A stretch of DNA of 64,000 nucleotides. It comes from Plut-88900 sp963668115 (GTDB taxonomy: Bacteria; Chloroflexota; Dehalococcoidia; Plut-88900). Below, one piece after another: positions 32,691 to 40,651 of this stretch. The stretch is taken from contig OY764147.1 in assembly GCA_963668115.1 (NCBI GenBank), forward strand, positions 682,001 through 746,000, read 5' to 3'. A program made the translations under genes and the position numbers. The notes beneath the pieces were generated by a model. It did no database searches. It had not been told where the DNA came from and saw nothing but the letters and a program-made list of their open reading frames with translations. Every line of letters starts with the position of its first letter. Position 1 is the first letter of the stretch.

Positions 32691-33408
32691 GGGAGGTCGA
32701 ATCCGATAGCATGGGATACAGCATAGAGCTGGACAGGGTGTCATTCTCATACGGAGAGAAGACCGCCCTGACAGAGGTGTCGGTGTCCGTGGCTGCGGGT
32801 GAGTTCGTGTGCCTGCTGGGGCCCAACGGCGCCGGAAAGACGACGCTGGCGCGGGTGATTGCGGGTGAACTGTCTCCGACGGGGGGCGGGTGTTCCTTGG
32901 GTCGGGGGCTTCGTCGGGTGAAGGGAGCGAGCTGAGGCGACACATCGCGTACCTGCCGCAGGACGTGCAGGACCCTCCGTTCGTCACCGCCAGGGACCTG
33001 GTAACGCTGGGGCGCTTCAGTCCCAGACGCAGCCTCGGGTGGAGGGTTAGTGCGGAGGACAAGGAAGTGGTGCGGGAGTGCCTGGACAGGTGCCTTGCGG
33101 ACTCCTTTGCGGACCGGCCCTTCGATAGGCTGTCGGGTGGGGAGAAGCAGAGGGTGTGGCTTTCCTTTTGCCTCGCTCAGCAGCGAGAGTTTCTCCTGCT
33201 GGACGAATCGCTGCACAAGGTTGACTATTCGAGGAAGAACCTGTTCTTCGAGATGCTCTCCGACCTGGCCAAGGATGGCAAGGGCGTGATACTGGTGACC
33301 CACGACCTGCACATGGCCGAGCGGTACGGGCAGAGAATGCTGATTCTGAGGGACGGAGAACTGGTCCATGACGGGCCGCCTGATGAGTCGATTTATGCGT
33401 ATATGTAG
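32687..33408 (+). pseudogene. FecE/BtuD-like ABC ATPase with a frameshift at a G6 run
   Basis: Two frames together encode a full ATPase. The first (from GTG 32687 or ATG 32711) has GPNGAGKTT. After the G6 run at 32881-32886 the frame must change to continue with HIAYLPQDV (Q-loop), RLSGGEKQRV (signature), FLLLDES (Walker B) and LVTHDLHMAE (H-loop). One more G would restore a single frame. All catalytic motifs are preserved, so this may be a sequencing error, a very recent mutation, or slippage-dependent expression. GTG 32687 overlaps the permease stop by 3 nt. Confidence 0.75.
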
Positions 33409-33460
33409 CACTGTAGGCTGAGCGGGGTGCGGGGGAGGGCAGAGGGCGGCGGTTTGGTTT

Positions 33461-33555
33461 GATAGATGGTTGATTGAAGATTGATTGATCTTGATTGAAG
33501 GATGATTGAACTCGATTGAACGTTGATTGAACTCGTAGCTGTTTTGATTGAATTG
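33461..33555 (+). repeat. 21-bp tandem repeats built from helically phased GATTGA motifs
   Basis: GATTGA occurs at 33472, 33483, 33493, 33504, 33514, 33525 and 33546: steps of 11, 10, 11, 10, 11 and 21 bp, averaging 10.5 bp, one turn of B-DNA. A degenerate copy (GATAGA) lies at 33461. Larger units of 21 bp begin at 33472, 33493 and 33514, with a degenerate unit at 33535. No coding role is supported. Confidence 0.85.
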
Positions 33556-33647
33556 TGCCTGAAGGGTGGGAAAAAGTTTTTCGCGGTGTCGGGGAGGGGT
33601 GGGTTTTTGATTGTTTTGCAATTTCAGGCACGGCTTTGATTGTTTAA

Positions 33648-33668
33648 GGAAAAAACCGTTTTTTCTCC
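33648..33668. terminator. A/T-rich palindrome, possible bidirectional terminator
   Basis: GAAAAAAC and GTTTTTTC (33649-33656 and 33658-33665) form a near-perfect palindrome that gives a U-run on either strand. It lies between the ABC operon and the RNA-like element. The stem is weak, so termination is uncertain. Confidence 0.35.
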
Positions 33669-33750
33669 GGCACTGGAGGTTTCGTGCGGGGGATGGGATG
33701 ACGGAAGGGCGTCAGGGTGAGTTGCCAGGTTATGGGTGGTTGTTCCGGAG

Positions 33751-33782
33751 GGATGGATTCCTGCCTCCGCAGGAATGACGGT
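33751..33782. repeat. Short palindromic intergenic repeat
   Basis: ATTCCTGC and GCAGGAAT pair perfectly (33757-33764/33769-33776) around CTCC, followed by GACGG. It belongs to the same general class as the palindromes at 15572-15595 and 15902-15922 (ATTCCNG...CNGGAAT then GACGG or its complement), typical of dispersed non-autonomous elements. Confidence 0.6.
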
Positions 33783-33864
33783 ATTAGGTGGGTGGGGATG
33801 ATGGGGGGAGGGGTTGTTTGGTTGTGGGGTTTGGGTTTGCATTGTGTCTGTTGGGGAAGAGGTC

Positions 33865-34152
33865 GGCGATGGAAGACGCCCTATGGACGCTGCCCCCGTT
33901 CCTGTGCTGCGGATGTTCCGACGCCCTGGGGCAAGGGCGTCGGCCCGCCTGCGGCCTAAGCCGCCCGCCGCTGATGCGGCCCGTGGCCCTGCATAAGCAG
34001 GGACCACCACGCCCGGCTGAATTAAGCGGTCGGAATACCGAGAGAACCTCGGCGCCGGGCCTATCCGACCGCGCTACTCCGCTCTAAAGAGCGGCTGCTC
34101 CGTTTAGGAGCCCCACATGGAACGATAGCGACCAGGGTGTCTATCCATCGCC
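33865..34152 (+). ncRNA. Candidate large structured RNA with a pseudoknot (unknown class)
   Basis: A 288-nt element closed by a 9-bp stem (33865-33873/34144-34152), then an 8-bp stem (33875-33882/34134-34141), a 4-bp stem (33888-33891/34127-34130) and a 10-bp stem with one bulge (33897-33906/34114-34124). Inside are hairpins 33918-33943 (10 bp), 33951-33964, 33967-33980, 33983-34007, 34079-34094 and 34097-34111. An H-type pseudoknot has stems 34011-34017/34054-34060 (7 bp) and 34026-34034/34064-34072 (9 bp), with a hairpin at 34038-34052. A G-U pair (33878-34138) favours the + strand. RNase P, tmRNA, SRP and 6S hallmarks are absent. A weak promoter (TTGGTT 33818, CATTGT 33840) precedes it. 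Confidence 0.6.
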
Positions 34153-34160
34153 TGGATGGA

Positions 34161-34206
34161 CAGGGAAGGGGCACGGGACCCGGGTGGGGTCGGGTGGGCT
34201 TCCCTG
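34161..34206 (+). other. Hairpin just downstream of the structured element
   Basis: CAGGGAAG (34161-34168) pairs with CTTCCCTG (34199-34206), enclosing a GACCC/GGGTC hairpin (34177-34191). It could be the 3' domain or terminator of the upstream RNA; there is no U-tract. Confidence 0.4.
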
Positions 34207-34320
34207 GGTGTTGGGTTCCTCCTTGTGTTACTGAATTAGTGTTCGCGAACGCAGGGTATGATAGCACTGTTGCTCAGGCGTGTCAAGCAAATGTACGGTT
34301 TTGGGGGGAATTCCCCTCGA

Positions 34321-34440
34321 TTCCCACCCCAGATTCACGCTCCGCCAAAGGCGGACTTTTAGCACGGCGCACGCCCAGGCGCATCTTCGACATCTACAAC
34401 CTCGCGGGGCATGGGGATGATCCGCCATAGGCGGACAGGC
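34321..34440. repeat. Composite dispersed repeat with two GGCGGA hairpins
   Basis: Contains TCCGCC/GGCGGA hairpins at 34341-34355 and 34421-34435. Between them is a segment (GGCGCATCTTCGACATCTAC and onward) that recurs with few changes at 62711-62750. The arms resemble part of repeat unit B at 15922-15950. Likely a non-autonomous mobile element or its remnant. Confidence 0.65.
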
Positions 34441-34464
34441 TCCTCTCGGGGGTGGGGGGTGGAG

Positions 34465-34470
34465 TAGAAT
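34465..34470 (+). promoter_or_regulatory. -10 element of the antitoxin-toxin pair
   Basis: TAGAAT preceded by a G-rich run (34448-34463), without a clear -35, 41 nt upstream of the antitoxin ATG. Same design as at 28712 and 21769. Confidence 0.45.
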
Positions 34471-34511
34471 GGGGACGCTACGTCACTTCTCGAAGGGAGC
34501 GGAATGAAACC

Positions 34512-34712
34512 ATGTCAAGCGTTGCGGAGATCAAGCAAGCCATCTTAGAGCTTCCCAAAGCCGAGTACGCTGAGATAGTCGAGTGGCTGCAAGAACTGGA
34601 AGAGGAAGCGTGGGACAGGCAGATTGAAGAGGACGCCAAATCCGGCAAGCTGGATGCACTGGCTGCCGAAGCCTGGGAAGCCAAGGCCAACGGCACGCTT
34701 GTGGACCTGTAG
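34512..34712 (+). CDS. Small antitoxin-like protein
   Basis: 66 aa, highly helical and acidic: SVAEIKQAILELPKAEYAEIVEWLQELEEEAWDRQIEEDAKSGKLDALAAEAW. This pattern, ending with a flexible Ala/Glu tail, is common in antitoxins paired with RelE/ParE toxins (addiction-module component family). The stop is directly followed by the toxin ATG. An in-frame extension to 34452 would cross the -10 and is unlikely. Confidence 0.75.
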   Translation: MSSVAEIKQAILELPKAEYAEIVEWLQELEEEAWDRQIEEDAKSGKLDALAAEAWEAKANGTLVDL

Positions 34713-34967
34713 ATGCACCGGACTACGCGTCGATTCTGGGACTATATAGCAAGGCTGCCCCAATCCGTACAGAAAGTTGCGAGACAAAACTTTAACTTGT
34801 TAAGAGAGAACCCGACCCATCCCTCTCTTCACTTCAAGAGGGCAGGCCCGTACTGGGCCGTACGCGTTGGGCGGTCATACCGAGCGTTGGCCGTCGAAGA
34901 TAGGGGAGATTTCATCTGGTTTTGGGTCGGCGGTCACGACGAATACGAAAGACGTATAAATCCGTAG
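34713..34967 (+). CDS. RelE/ParE-like toxin
   Basis: 84 aa with a RelE/ParE-type fold: FWDYIARLPQSVQKVARQNFNLL (helices), then HPSLHFKRAGPYWAVRVGRSYRALAVEDRGDFIWFWVGGHDEYERRI (beta-sheet, ending with the His-Asp-x-Tyr typical of this family). Begins immediately after the antitoxin stop. mRNA cleavage or gyrase poisoning cannot be distinguished from sequence alone. Confidence 0.8.
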   Translation: MHRTTRRFWDYIARLPQSVQKVARQNFNLLRENPTHPSLHFKRAGPYWAVRVGRSYRALAVEDRGDFIWFWVGGHDEYERRINP

Positions 34968-35013
34968 GAGTGGGGGAGGGGGTGGGGTGGGCTTAGGGAG
35001 AGACGCCGTAGAT

Positions 35014-35165
35014 TTCTCGCGGGGCATTGGAATGACAGTGCATTGGTGTGTAGGGCCAGGCAAGGGTGAGGGGCGCCTCGCCGGGGAGGGGACACCACCC
35101 CGTTCCGTTCGGTCGACCCTTCGACAAGCTCAGGGCGAACGGAATCCCCGCCAGGGATGGATTCC
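35014..35165. repeat. Dispersed repeat remnants with a 9-bp stem
   Basis: TTCCGTTCG (35103-35111) and CGAACGGAA (35136-35144) form a perfect stem around CCCTTCGACAAGCTCAGGG, a sequence common as an intergenic repeat in many bacteria. Upstream, 35014-35038 matches the end of the repeat at 62738-62760. The 338-bp gap 34968-35305 holds nothing else but the ppcA promoter. Confidence 0.6.
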
Positions 35166-35225
35166 TGTGGGGACTTTTGCCGTTTATGATGCCGCTTTTC
35201 GGGCGGATGGAGAAGGGTCATTGGG

Positions 35226-35253
35226 TTGACGGGTTTTTCGGTTCGCTTAGAAT
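35226..35253 (+). promoter_or_regulatory. Promoter of ppcA
   Basis: TTGACG (35226-35231), 16-bp spacer, TAGAAT (35248-35253). The ATG at 35306 with AGGAGA upstream follows after about 45 nt of leader. Confidence 0.65.
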
Positions 35254-35305
35254 GGGCGTCGGCAGGTCAGGCCGAATGGAGCTTTGCTAACAGGAGAGTC
35301 GTTGC

Positions 35306-36784
35306 ATGTTCTTTGTTCCGAAGGTGATGAGCACACAGCACCCGGATAATGCCACCCCGGCGCCTTTCGCCGATGAGGAAGGGGTGCTGAGGGCCAACGG
35401 AGAGGTCAGCGAGGCTTACCAAATCTTCACGCTAGGCTGCGACGAGCAGATGTGGGACTCCGAGGGGAAGGAAGCGGACAACCACGTGGTGCAGAAGCTG
35501 CTGACGGGTTACCCGGATTTCTTCAGGGAGGAGCGGCGTCTCGGGCGGGACGTTGTGCTGACCCTGCGGGTGCCCAACCCGGGCATCGAGCGGGACATGC
35601 GGAAGTCGATGGTGGAGGCGCTGCAGAGCGTACCCTCAGCCCGGGACGTGGCGCACGGATTCTACGGCGACGTCGAGGACGACCTGGCGCCCATCCAGGA
35701 GGTGATTCTGCCTTTCACTACGTCGGCGCACGAAATTTCGCTGGTGGAGGCGTATTACCGGAACATAATTGTCGGGCAGGAGGGGCAAACCCTGCCCGAC
35801 GGCAGCCTGGTCAAGGACTGGGTGGGAGAGTTCTACCCCAAGCGGCTCCGGGTTATTCCACTGATAGAGGACATGGAGCACCTTTTCAACTGCGACCAAA
35901 TCCTGGAGGAGTACCTGGATGGAAGGGACCTGCCCGGGCAAAGGGTGTTCCTTGCCCGCAGCGATCCCGCGCTGAACTACGGCGTAGTTACTGCGGAGCT
36001 GGTCCTGAAGGTAGCGCTGGTGCGCCTGCGGGAACTGGAGACTCGGGTGGGGATACCGTTCTTCCCGATCATCGGGGCGGGGTCAGTCCCGTTCCGGGGC
36101 CATCTGACCCCGGTCAACGTGGAGCGGGCCCTGCGAGAATATCCCAGCGCGTATACCTTCACCGTCCAGTCCGCCTTCAAATACGACTACGATATCGAAG
36201 ACGTCCAGCAGGGCATCGACCAGCTAAGGGAGCACCGGCCATGGGAGCCCGTCCCTGTCGACCAGGACAGGGCTCGGGAGGTTATCGACAAGACGACGGC
36301 GGAGTACCAGGACCGGGTACGGGACCTGCTGGAGGTAATCAGCACCGTGGCGGGACACGTGCCGAGGCGTCGGGAGCGGAAGCTGCACGTCGGACTGTTC
36401 GGATACGGCCGCTCCCTAGGGGGGTTTGGGGGGGCGACGCTGCCTCGGGCCATCGGGTTTGCGGCGTCGCTGTATTCGATTGGAGTGCCGCCGGAGCTGC
36501 TGGGTCTAGCTGCGCTGGACGAGGAAGACCTGGCTTTTGTCCGGGAGACGTGTCCCAGCCTGGATGAGGACTTGAGGGCCGCCCTGCGGTTCGCAAACGA
36601 GAGGCACGTTATGGAGCTTCTCGGCGATGACTATATGCGCATCGTGGCCCGGTTTACGGACGAATTAGACCGCGTCCACGAAGGGTTGACCGGGGCGGTT
36701 TGGGCCGGCATCAGCGGGGATGCACCCGTACACATCCCGAACTACATCCAGGAAGCGGCCCACCTTCGCCGTTTCCTGGGATGA
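35306..36784 (+). CDS. ppcA: Phosphoenolpyruvate carboxylase, archaeal type
   Basis: Carboxylates PEP to oxaloacetate, feeding the TCA cycle. 492 aa: about half the length of the usual bacterial enzyme and typical of the archaeal-type family. MSTQHPDNATPAPF near the N-terminus, the catalytic HEISLVEAYYRN region, and FGYGRSLGGFGGATLPRAIGFAASLYSIGVPPELLGL are diagnostic. This form is rare in bacteria, so horizontal acquisition from archaea, perhaps old, is likely. Own promoter; single-gene unit. Confidence 0.93.
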   Translation: MFFVPKVMSTQHPDNATPAPFADEEGVLRANGEVSEAYQIFTLGCDEQMWDSEGKEADNHVVQKLLTGYPDFFREERRLGRDVVLTLRVPNPGIERDMRKSMVEALQSVPSARDVAHGFYGDVEDDLAPIQEVILPFTTSAHEISLVEAYYRNIIVGQEGQTLPDGSLVKDWVGEFYPKRLRVIPLIEDMEHLFNCDQILEEYLDGRDLPGQRVFLARSDPALNYGVVTAELVLKVALVRLRELETRVGIPFFPIIGAGSVPFRGHLTPVNVERALREYPSAYTFTVQSAFKYDYDIEDVQQGIDQLREHRPWEPVPVDQDRAREVIDKTTAEYQDRVRDLLEVISTVAGHVPRRRERKLHVGLFGYGRSLGGFGGATLPRAIGFAASLYSIGVPPELLGLAALDEEDLAFVRETCPSLDEDLRAALRFANERHVMELLGDDYMRIVARFTDELDRVHEGLTGAVWAGISGDAPVHIPNYIQEAAHLRRFLG

Positions 36785-36804
36785 GCCGGTTCCGGTTTAA
36801 GGTC

Positions 36805-36820
36805 GCTTGCTTGGGCAAGC
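36805..36820. terminator. Hairpin between convergent ppcA and LRR gene
   Basis: GCTTGC/GCAAGC with a TTGG loop, in the 43-bp gap between two convergent genes. No U-run; may end transcription from either side. Confidence 0.4.
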
Positions 36821-36827
36821 TAGGCCG

Positions 36828-39773
36828 TTACTGTTCGGTAGATTGAGTCTCTCCGGCTTCCTCTGTGGACTCATCGGCAGGTTCATCGGCTTCACATAAG
36901 GGTAGTTCCAGGGAGTCTATGTCGTTGGTGTCCACCTCTTCCAGGGCGTTGGGCACACAACCCTCGTAAGCGTTAGTTCCACCTAACCTTATCTCCCGGA
37001 GCCCGGTCAAATCTGCCAGCCCTGCCGGTATCTCTCCGGCCAGCATGTTGTTGTCGAGCCTGAGGACCTCCAGGAAACGGATGTCGGCAAGCTCATCGGG
37101 AATCTCACCGCTCAGGTCGTTGCTGTGAAGGCGCAAATTGCGGAGGAAGGGCAGCTGCCCAAGTTCCGCCGGGATCTCCTCGGTGAAATCATTGGCAGCA
37201 AGGTCCAGGGTCTGGAGGTGGGACATGCCTGCAATCTCGGTCGGGATCGGGCCGCTGAGGTTGTTGAAGCCCAGGTCTAAGGTCAGCATGTAGATGAGGT
37301 CGCCCATCTCTGTCGGGATGGAACCGGACAGCCTATTACCGGAGAGGTTAAGCCTTTCCAAGCCTTCTATTGTCCCCAAGTGGCGCGGAATCTCGCCTGT
37401 AAGCAGGTTGTCGTTAAGGTAAAGGCCGACGAGGTCGTGGAGGCCGCTGAACTGAATGGGGATCTCGCCGGTAAGCCGGTTTCTGCCGAGGGACAGCCAT
37501 TCAAGGCGGTCGAGGCTGCCAAGCTCGACGGGGATCTCTCCTATAAGCTGGTTGCCGCTGAGGTAAAGGGTGTTGAGGGAGTCCAGGTTGGCCAATTCGA
37601 CGGGGATTTCGCCACGGAGGCGGTTGGACCTGAGGTCGAGTCTCGTGACTCGGCCACTCAAGTCGACGGTGACGCCGTGCCATTGCCCAATAGGCTCTTC
37701 GCTGAGCCAGTTGGTGTTGTTGCTCCACGAATCTCCGTTGGTGGCCTCGTAGAGGGCAACGAGGGCGGGTCGGTCTTCAGATGACACCTGATCGGTGGCT
37801 GCACAGAAGGAAAGGCCCAGTCGAGATATGTCGAAAAAGGTCACGTCTCTGAGCCCGATGGGAGCGCACCCTTCAAATTCGTTGGAGCCGCCGATCCAAA
37901 GCCAGTACAGGCTGGAGAGATTGCCGAACGAGGCTGGGATTTGGCCCTCCAGGTGGTTGTCGTATAAAAGCAACTCTTCCAACTGGGTGAGTTGGCCCAA
38001 TTCGGCCGGAATCTCGCCTACGAGGTTGTTGTTCCACAGGTCGAGATATACGAGGTTGGAGAGGTTACCAAGCTCGGGGGGGATGGTTGAAGTCATTTCG
38101 TTATGGCTCAGGTCCAGGTAGGTCAGGCCGGTCAACCGTCCGAGCTCGGGGGGGATGGCGCCGCTCAGGTGGTTCCCGAGCAGGTCCAAGGTCTCCAATC
38201 GCTGCAGGTCTCCCAACTCTCCCGGAATCTGTCCCGTCAGATGGTTCAGCGACAGGTTAAGGGCGGTGAGATTGGAAAGCTGGCCTAGCTCGGGCGGTAT
38301 AGTGCTGTGCAGGCTGTTTTCCGAAAGGTCCAGTTCCTCCAGCGAGTCCAGGTGTGACAATCGACGCGGGATCTGCCCCCCGATCTCGTTGGTCGAAAGG
38401 TCAAGCCACTTGAGGCTCTGCATGACGCCGATTTCGGGAGGTATATCACCCCGGAGCTCGTTGCCGGAGAGATCCAGGGATTCGAGGCCGGTCAGGGCGG
38501 CCAACTCCGGCATGAGTTCTCCCACGAGTTGATTGCCAGAGAGATTGAGGGACTTGAGGCCGGTCATGGTTGTTAGCTCTGTCGGGATCCGACCCGTCAG
38601 CTGATTACCCGACAGGTCAAGGGTTTCGAGGTCCGTGAGCAGGGTCACCTCTACAGGGATTTCTCCATCGAGCCGGTTTACCGAAAAGTCAAGGGTATTG
38701 ATCTGCGCCAGGGAGAGGATTTCCACGGGGATCGGGCCGGTCAAGCCGTTGCTTGAGAGATCCAACGTCTCCAGGTTGGACAGGCCGGACAACTCCGCAG
38801 GCACGGGGCCAGTCAGCAAGTTGTCCGAAAGGTCGAGGGTTTTGAGGCCGGAGAGTTCCGACAGGCTGGCCGGCACCGTGTCCGACAGTCGATTGTTCGA
38901 GAGATTTAGCTCTTCCAACGCCGGTAATCCATCCAGACCCTCCACAAAGAGATCTCCTCTGATGCGGTTGTCAGACAGGTCCAAGTATCTCAAGACGGAG
39001 AGGCCGGAGAACCTGGGGGGCAGCTCCCCATCGAACTCGTTACCTGAAAGGTCCAGGGATTCCAGGTTTACGAGTCCGGCAAGCTGCCCGGTAAGGCCTC
39101 CGGTGAGGGTGTTGTCCTCCAGGTTGAGAGAGGAGAGGCCGGACAAGTGCGAGAACTCTACGGGGACCTCGCCGTCCAAATCGTTGCCGGAGAGATCAAG
39201 GGACCGGAGATTAGAAAGGCCGGACAGTTCCACGGGGATATTTCCCTCAATTTCGTTCCCTGAGAGGTCGAGTATCCCTAGTTCAGATAGGGAGGCCAAC
39301 TCTGGAGGCAGTTCTCCGGCAAGCTTGTTAGCACGCAGCTCTAGCGCCGTGACACGATTCTCATCATTGACCCTGACGCCGTACCATTCACCGACGGGCT
39401 CTTCACTCAACCAGTTTCTTGTAGTCTTCCAGTTCTCACCGTCCAGAGCGTGGAATATGGCTTCAAGGGCGGGTTTGTCTACCTCGGGAGGGGGTTCGGG
39501 TGTGGGGGTGGGGACGGGGGTGGGAGTAGGAGTAGGGGTGGGAGTTGGTACGGGGATAGGCGTCGGAACCGGGGTAGCCGTTGGCACCGGCGTAGCGGTG
39601 GGCGCGGGAGTCGAGGTAGGCTCCGGGGAGGGGATGGGGGTGGGGTCTTCTCCGCAGGCCGAAAGCGTCAAAACGGTTGCCGTGGCAGCTGCTGCCAGCC
39701 CGACAAGCGCTGCTCTCCGCTTGATCCCAACAGTCCGCAATAGGTTAGAGAATGAGATTCGCACCTTGCTCAA
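36828..39773 (-). CDS. Large leucine-rich-repeat surface lipoprotein
   Basis: 981 aa. A signal peptide with lipobox LSAC (Cys40), then a stalk of Thr-Pro-Val/Ala repeats (about 44-92), then two LRR blocks. Each block is preceded by a cap: ALEAIFHALDGENWKTTRNWLSEEPVGEWYGV near residue 98 and ALVALYEATNGDSWSNNTNWLSEEPIGQWHGV about 560 residues later. The repeats follow the plant-type 24-residue pattern LxxLxLSxNxLxGxIPxELxxL. It would be displayed outside the cell for binding. C-terminal tail is acidic and Glu/Thr-rich. Near-identical repeats suggest internal expansion. Confidence 0.9.
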   Translation of the reverse strand: MSKVRISFSNLLRTVGIKRRAALVGLAAAATATVLTLSACGEDPTPIPSPEPTSTPAPTATPVPTATPVPTPIPVPTPTPTPTPTPVPTPTPEPPPEVDKPALEAIFHALDGENWKTTRNWLSEEPVGEWYGVRVNDENRVTALELRANKLAGELPPELASLSELGILDLSGNEIEGNIPVELSGLSNLRSLDLSGNDLDGEVPVEFSHLSGLSSLNLEDNTLTGGLTGQLAGLVNLESLDLSGNEFDGELPPRFSGLSVLRYLDLSDNRIRGDLFVEGLDGLPALEELNLSNNRLSDTVPASLSELSGLKTLDLSDNLLTGPVPAELSGLSNLETLDLSSNGLTGPIPVEILSLAQINTLDFSVNRLDGEIPVEVTLLTDLETLDLSGNQLTGRIPTELTTMTGLKSLNLSGNQLVGELMPELAALTGLESLDLSGNELRGDIPPEIGVMQSLKWLDLSTNEIGGQIPRRLSHLDSLEELDLSENSLHSTIPPELGQLSNLTALNLSLNHLTGQIPGELGDLQRLETLDLLGNHLSGAIPPELGRLTGLTYLDLSHNEMTSTIPPELGNLSNLVYLDLWNNNLVGEIPAELGQLTQLEELLLYDNHLEGQIPASFGNLSSLYWLWIGGSNEFEGCAPIGLRDVTFFDISRLGLSFCAATDQVSSEDRPALVALYEATNGDSWSNNTNWLSEEPIGQWHGVTVDLSGRVTRLDLRSNRLRGEIPVELANLDSLNTLYLSGNQLIGEIPVELGSLDRLEWLSLGRNRLTGEIPIQFSGLHDLVGLYLNDNLLTGEIPRHLGTIEGLERLNLSGNRLSGSIPTEMGDLIYMLTLDLGFNNLSGPIPTEIAGMSHLQTLDLAANDFTEEIPAELGQLPFLRNLRLHSNDLSGEIPDELADIRFLEVLRLDNNMLAGEIPAGLADLTGLREIRLGGTNAYEGCVPNALEEVDTNDIDSLELPLCEADEPADESTEEAGETQSTEQ

Positions 39774-39958
39774 TTTCCTGACTCTTTATATTGCTCCAGG
39801 TGAGGCAAAAGCAACCTGCTGAGTTTCTTCCAAAAACCGGTCAATTTTTACATCCGTTTGCAGGACGATTCAAGACAACCCGTGGCAGCGTTCCGATTGC
39901 CGTTGATTTGCTCATGACAATTCCCACAAACATTGGGCACCATATAATTAGAAGAGTC

Positions 39959-40462
39959 GTGAAATTCAAATACACAAAGATCGTGTCGTGGGCAATGACT
40001 CTTGCTGCCGTGTTCGCAGTGGCTATGGCGTGCAGTTCTTCCCCAAACATCGAATCGCCGACCATAGAGCCGACCGAGCACCCGGGCCAAGGGACTTTTG
40101 CGGCAACTTGTGCGGTGTGCCATGGGGTCGAGGGGGAGGGGGAGCCCGACTGGCATATTCGCAAGGCCGACGAGACTCTGCCCGCTCCTCCCCTCAATGG
40201 TGACGGGCACACATGGCACCATGCAGACGGCCTGCTATATCGCATAGTCAGCCAGGGCGGACAGCTGTGGGAAGATCCAAGCCTGCCCCAGTTCAAGAGC
40301 GGTATGCCCGCATTTGGAGAGCAGCTTTCTAACGAAGAGATCATTGCCGTGATTGAATATGTGAAGAGCCTGTGGGCCGATAAAGAGATTCGCGGCGTGT
40401 CCATCATGGAACACCAGGCCCTAATGAGTGAAACAGACCCCTTCCCATCGGCGGACAGATAG
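39959..40462 (+). CDS. Membrane-anchored cytochrome c (lipoprotein)
   Basis: 167 aa from GTG 39959. The signal has a lipobox MAC (Cys25). CAVCHG (51-56) is the single c-type heme site, and KSGMPAFG supplies the Met ligand. The helical end LSNEEIIAVIEYVKSLW is typical of class I cytochromes c. It would carry electrons at the outer face of the membrane. TATAAT at 39943-39948 suggests a short leader; in-frame ATG 39914 is an alternative but lies before the -10. Confidence 0.8.
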   Translation: MKFKYTKIVSWAMTLAAVFAVAMACSSSPNIESPTIEPTEHPGQGTFAATCAVCHGVEGEGEPDWHIRKADETLPAPPLNGDGHTWHHADGLLYRIVSQGGQLWEDPSLPQFKSGMPAFGEQLSNEEIIAVIEYVKSLWADKEIRGVSIMEHQALMSETDPFPSADR

Positions 40463-40651
40463 ATATGCAGCGTCATCCCATTCCTTTTTGCAGCGTTCTT
40501 CTCGGCGGCTATTGACCGACCATAAATGCTTACCATAAACTCGGCTTTTCCAGTTGCACCGACCCTCCGGGTCAATGGCATCAATTCCCAATACGGCAGA
40601 CCATTCATAATTTGATGCAGCCGGACGGCGGCTTGGAAGGGAGCATGCGGT

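Noticed and set aside
33461..33555. CRISPR array
   Set aside because: Units are 21 bp with no unique spacers and no cas genes nearby.
32605..33621. 338-aa minus-strand frame with heptad-like Phe-Asn-Gln repeats
   Set aside because: The heptads are the translation of the 21-bp DNA repeats and the rest is antisense to the ABC genes.
33865..34152. RNase P RNA, tmRNA, SRP RNA, 6S RNA or an IscB-associated guide RNA
   Set aside because: Diagnostic conserved sequences of the first four are missing, and no IscB/TnpB-like gene lies next to it.
38635..39822. 395-aa plus-strand frame opposite the LRR gene
   Set aside because: Ser/Arg-rich shadow of the leucine-rich repeats; no start signal.
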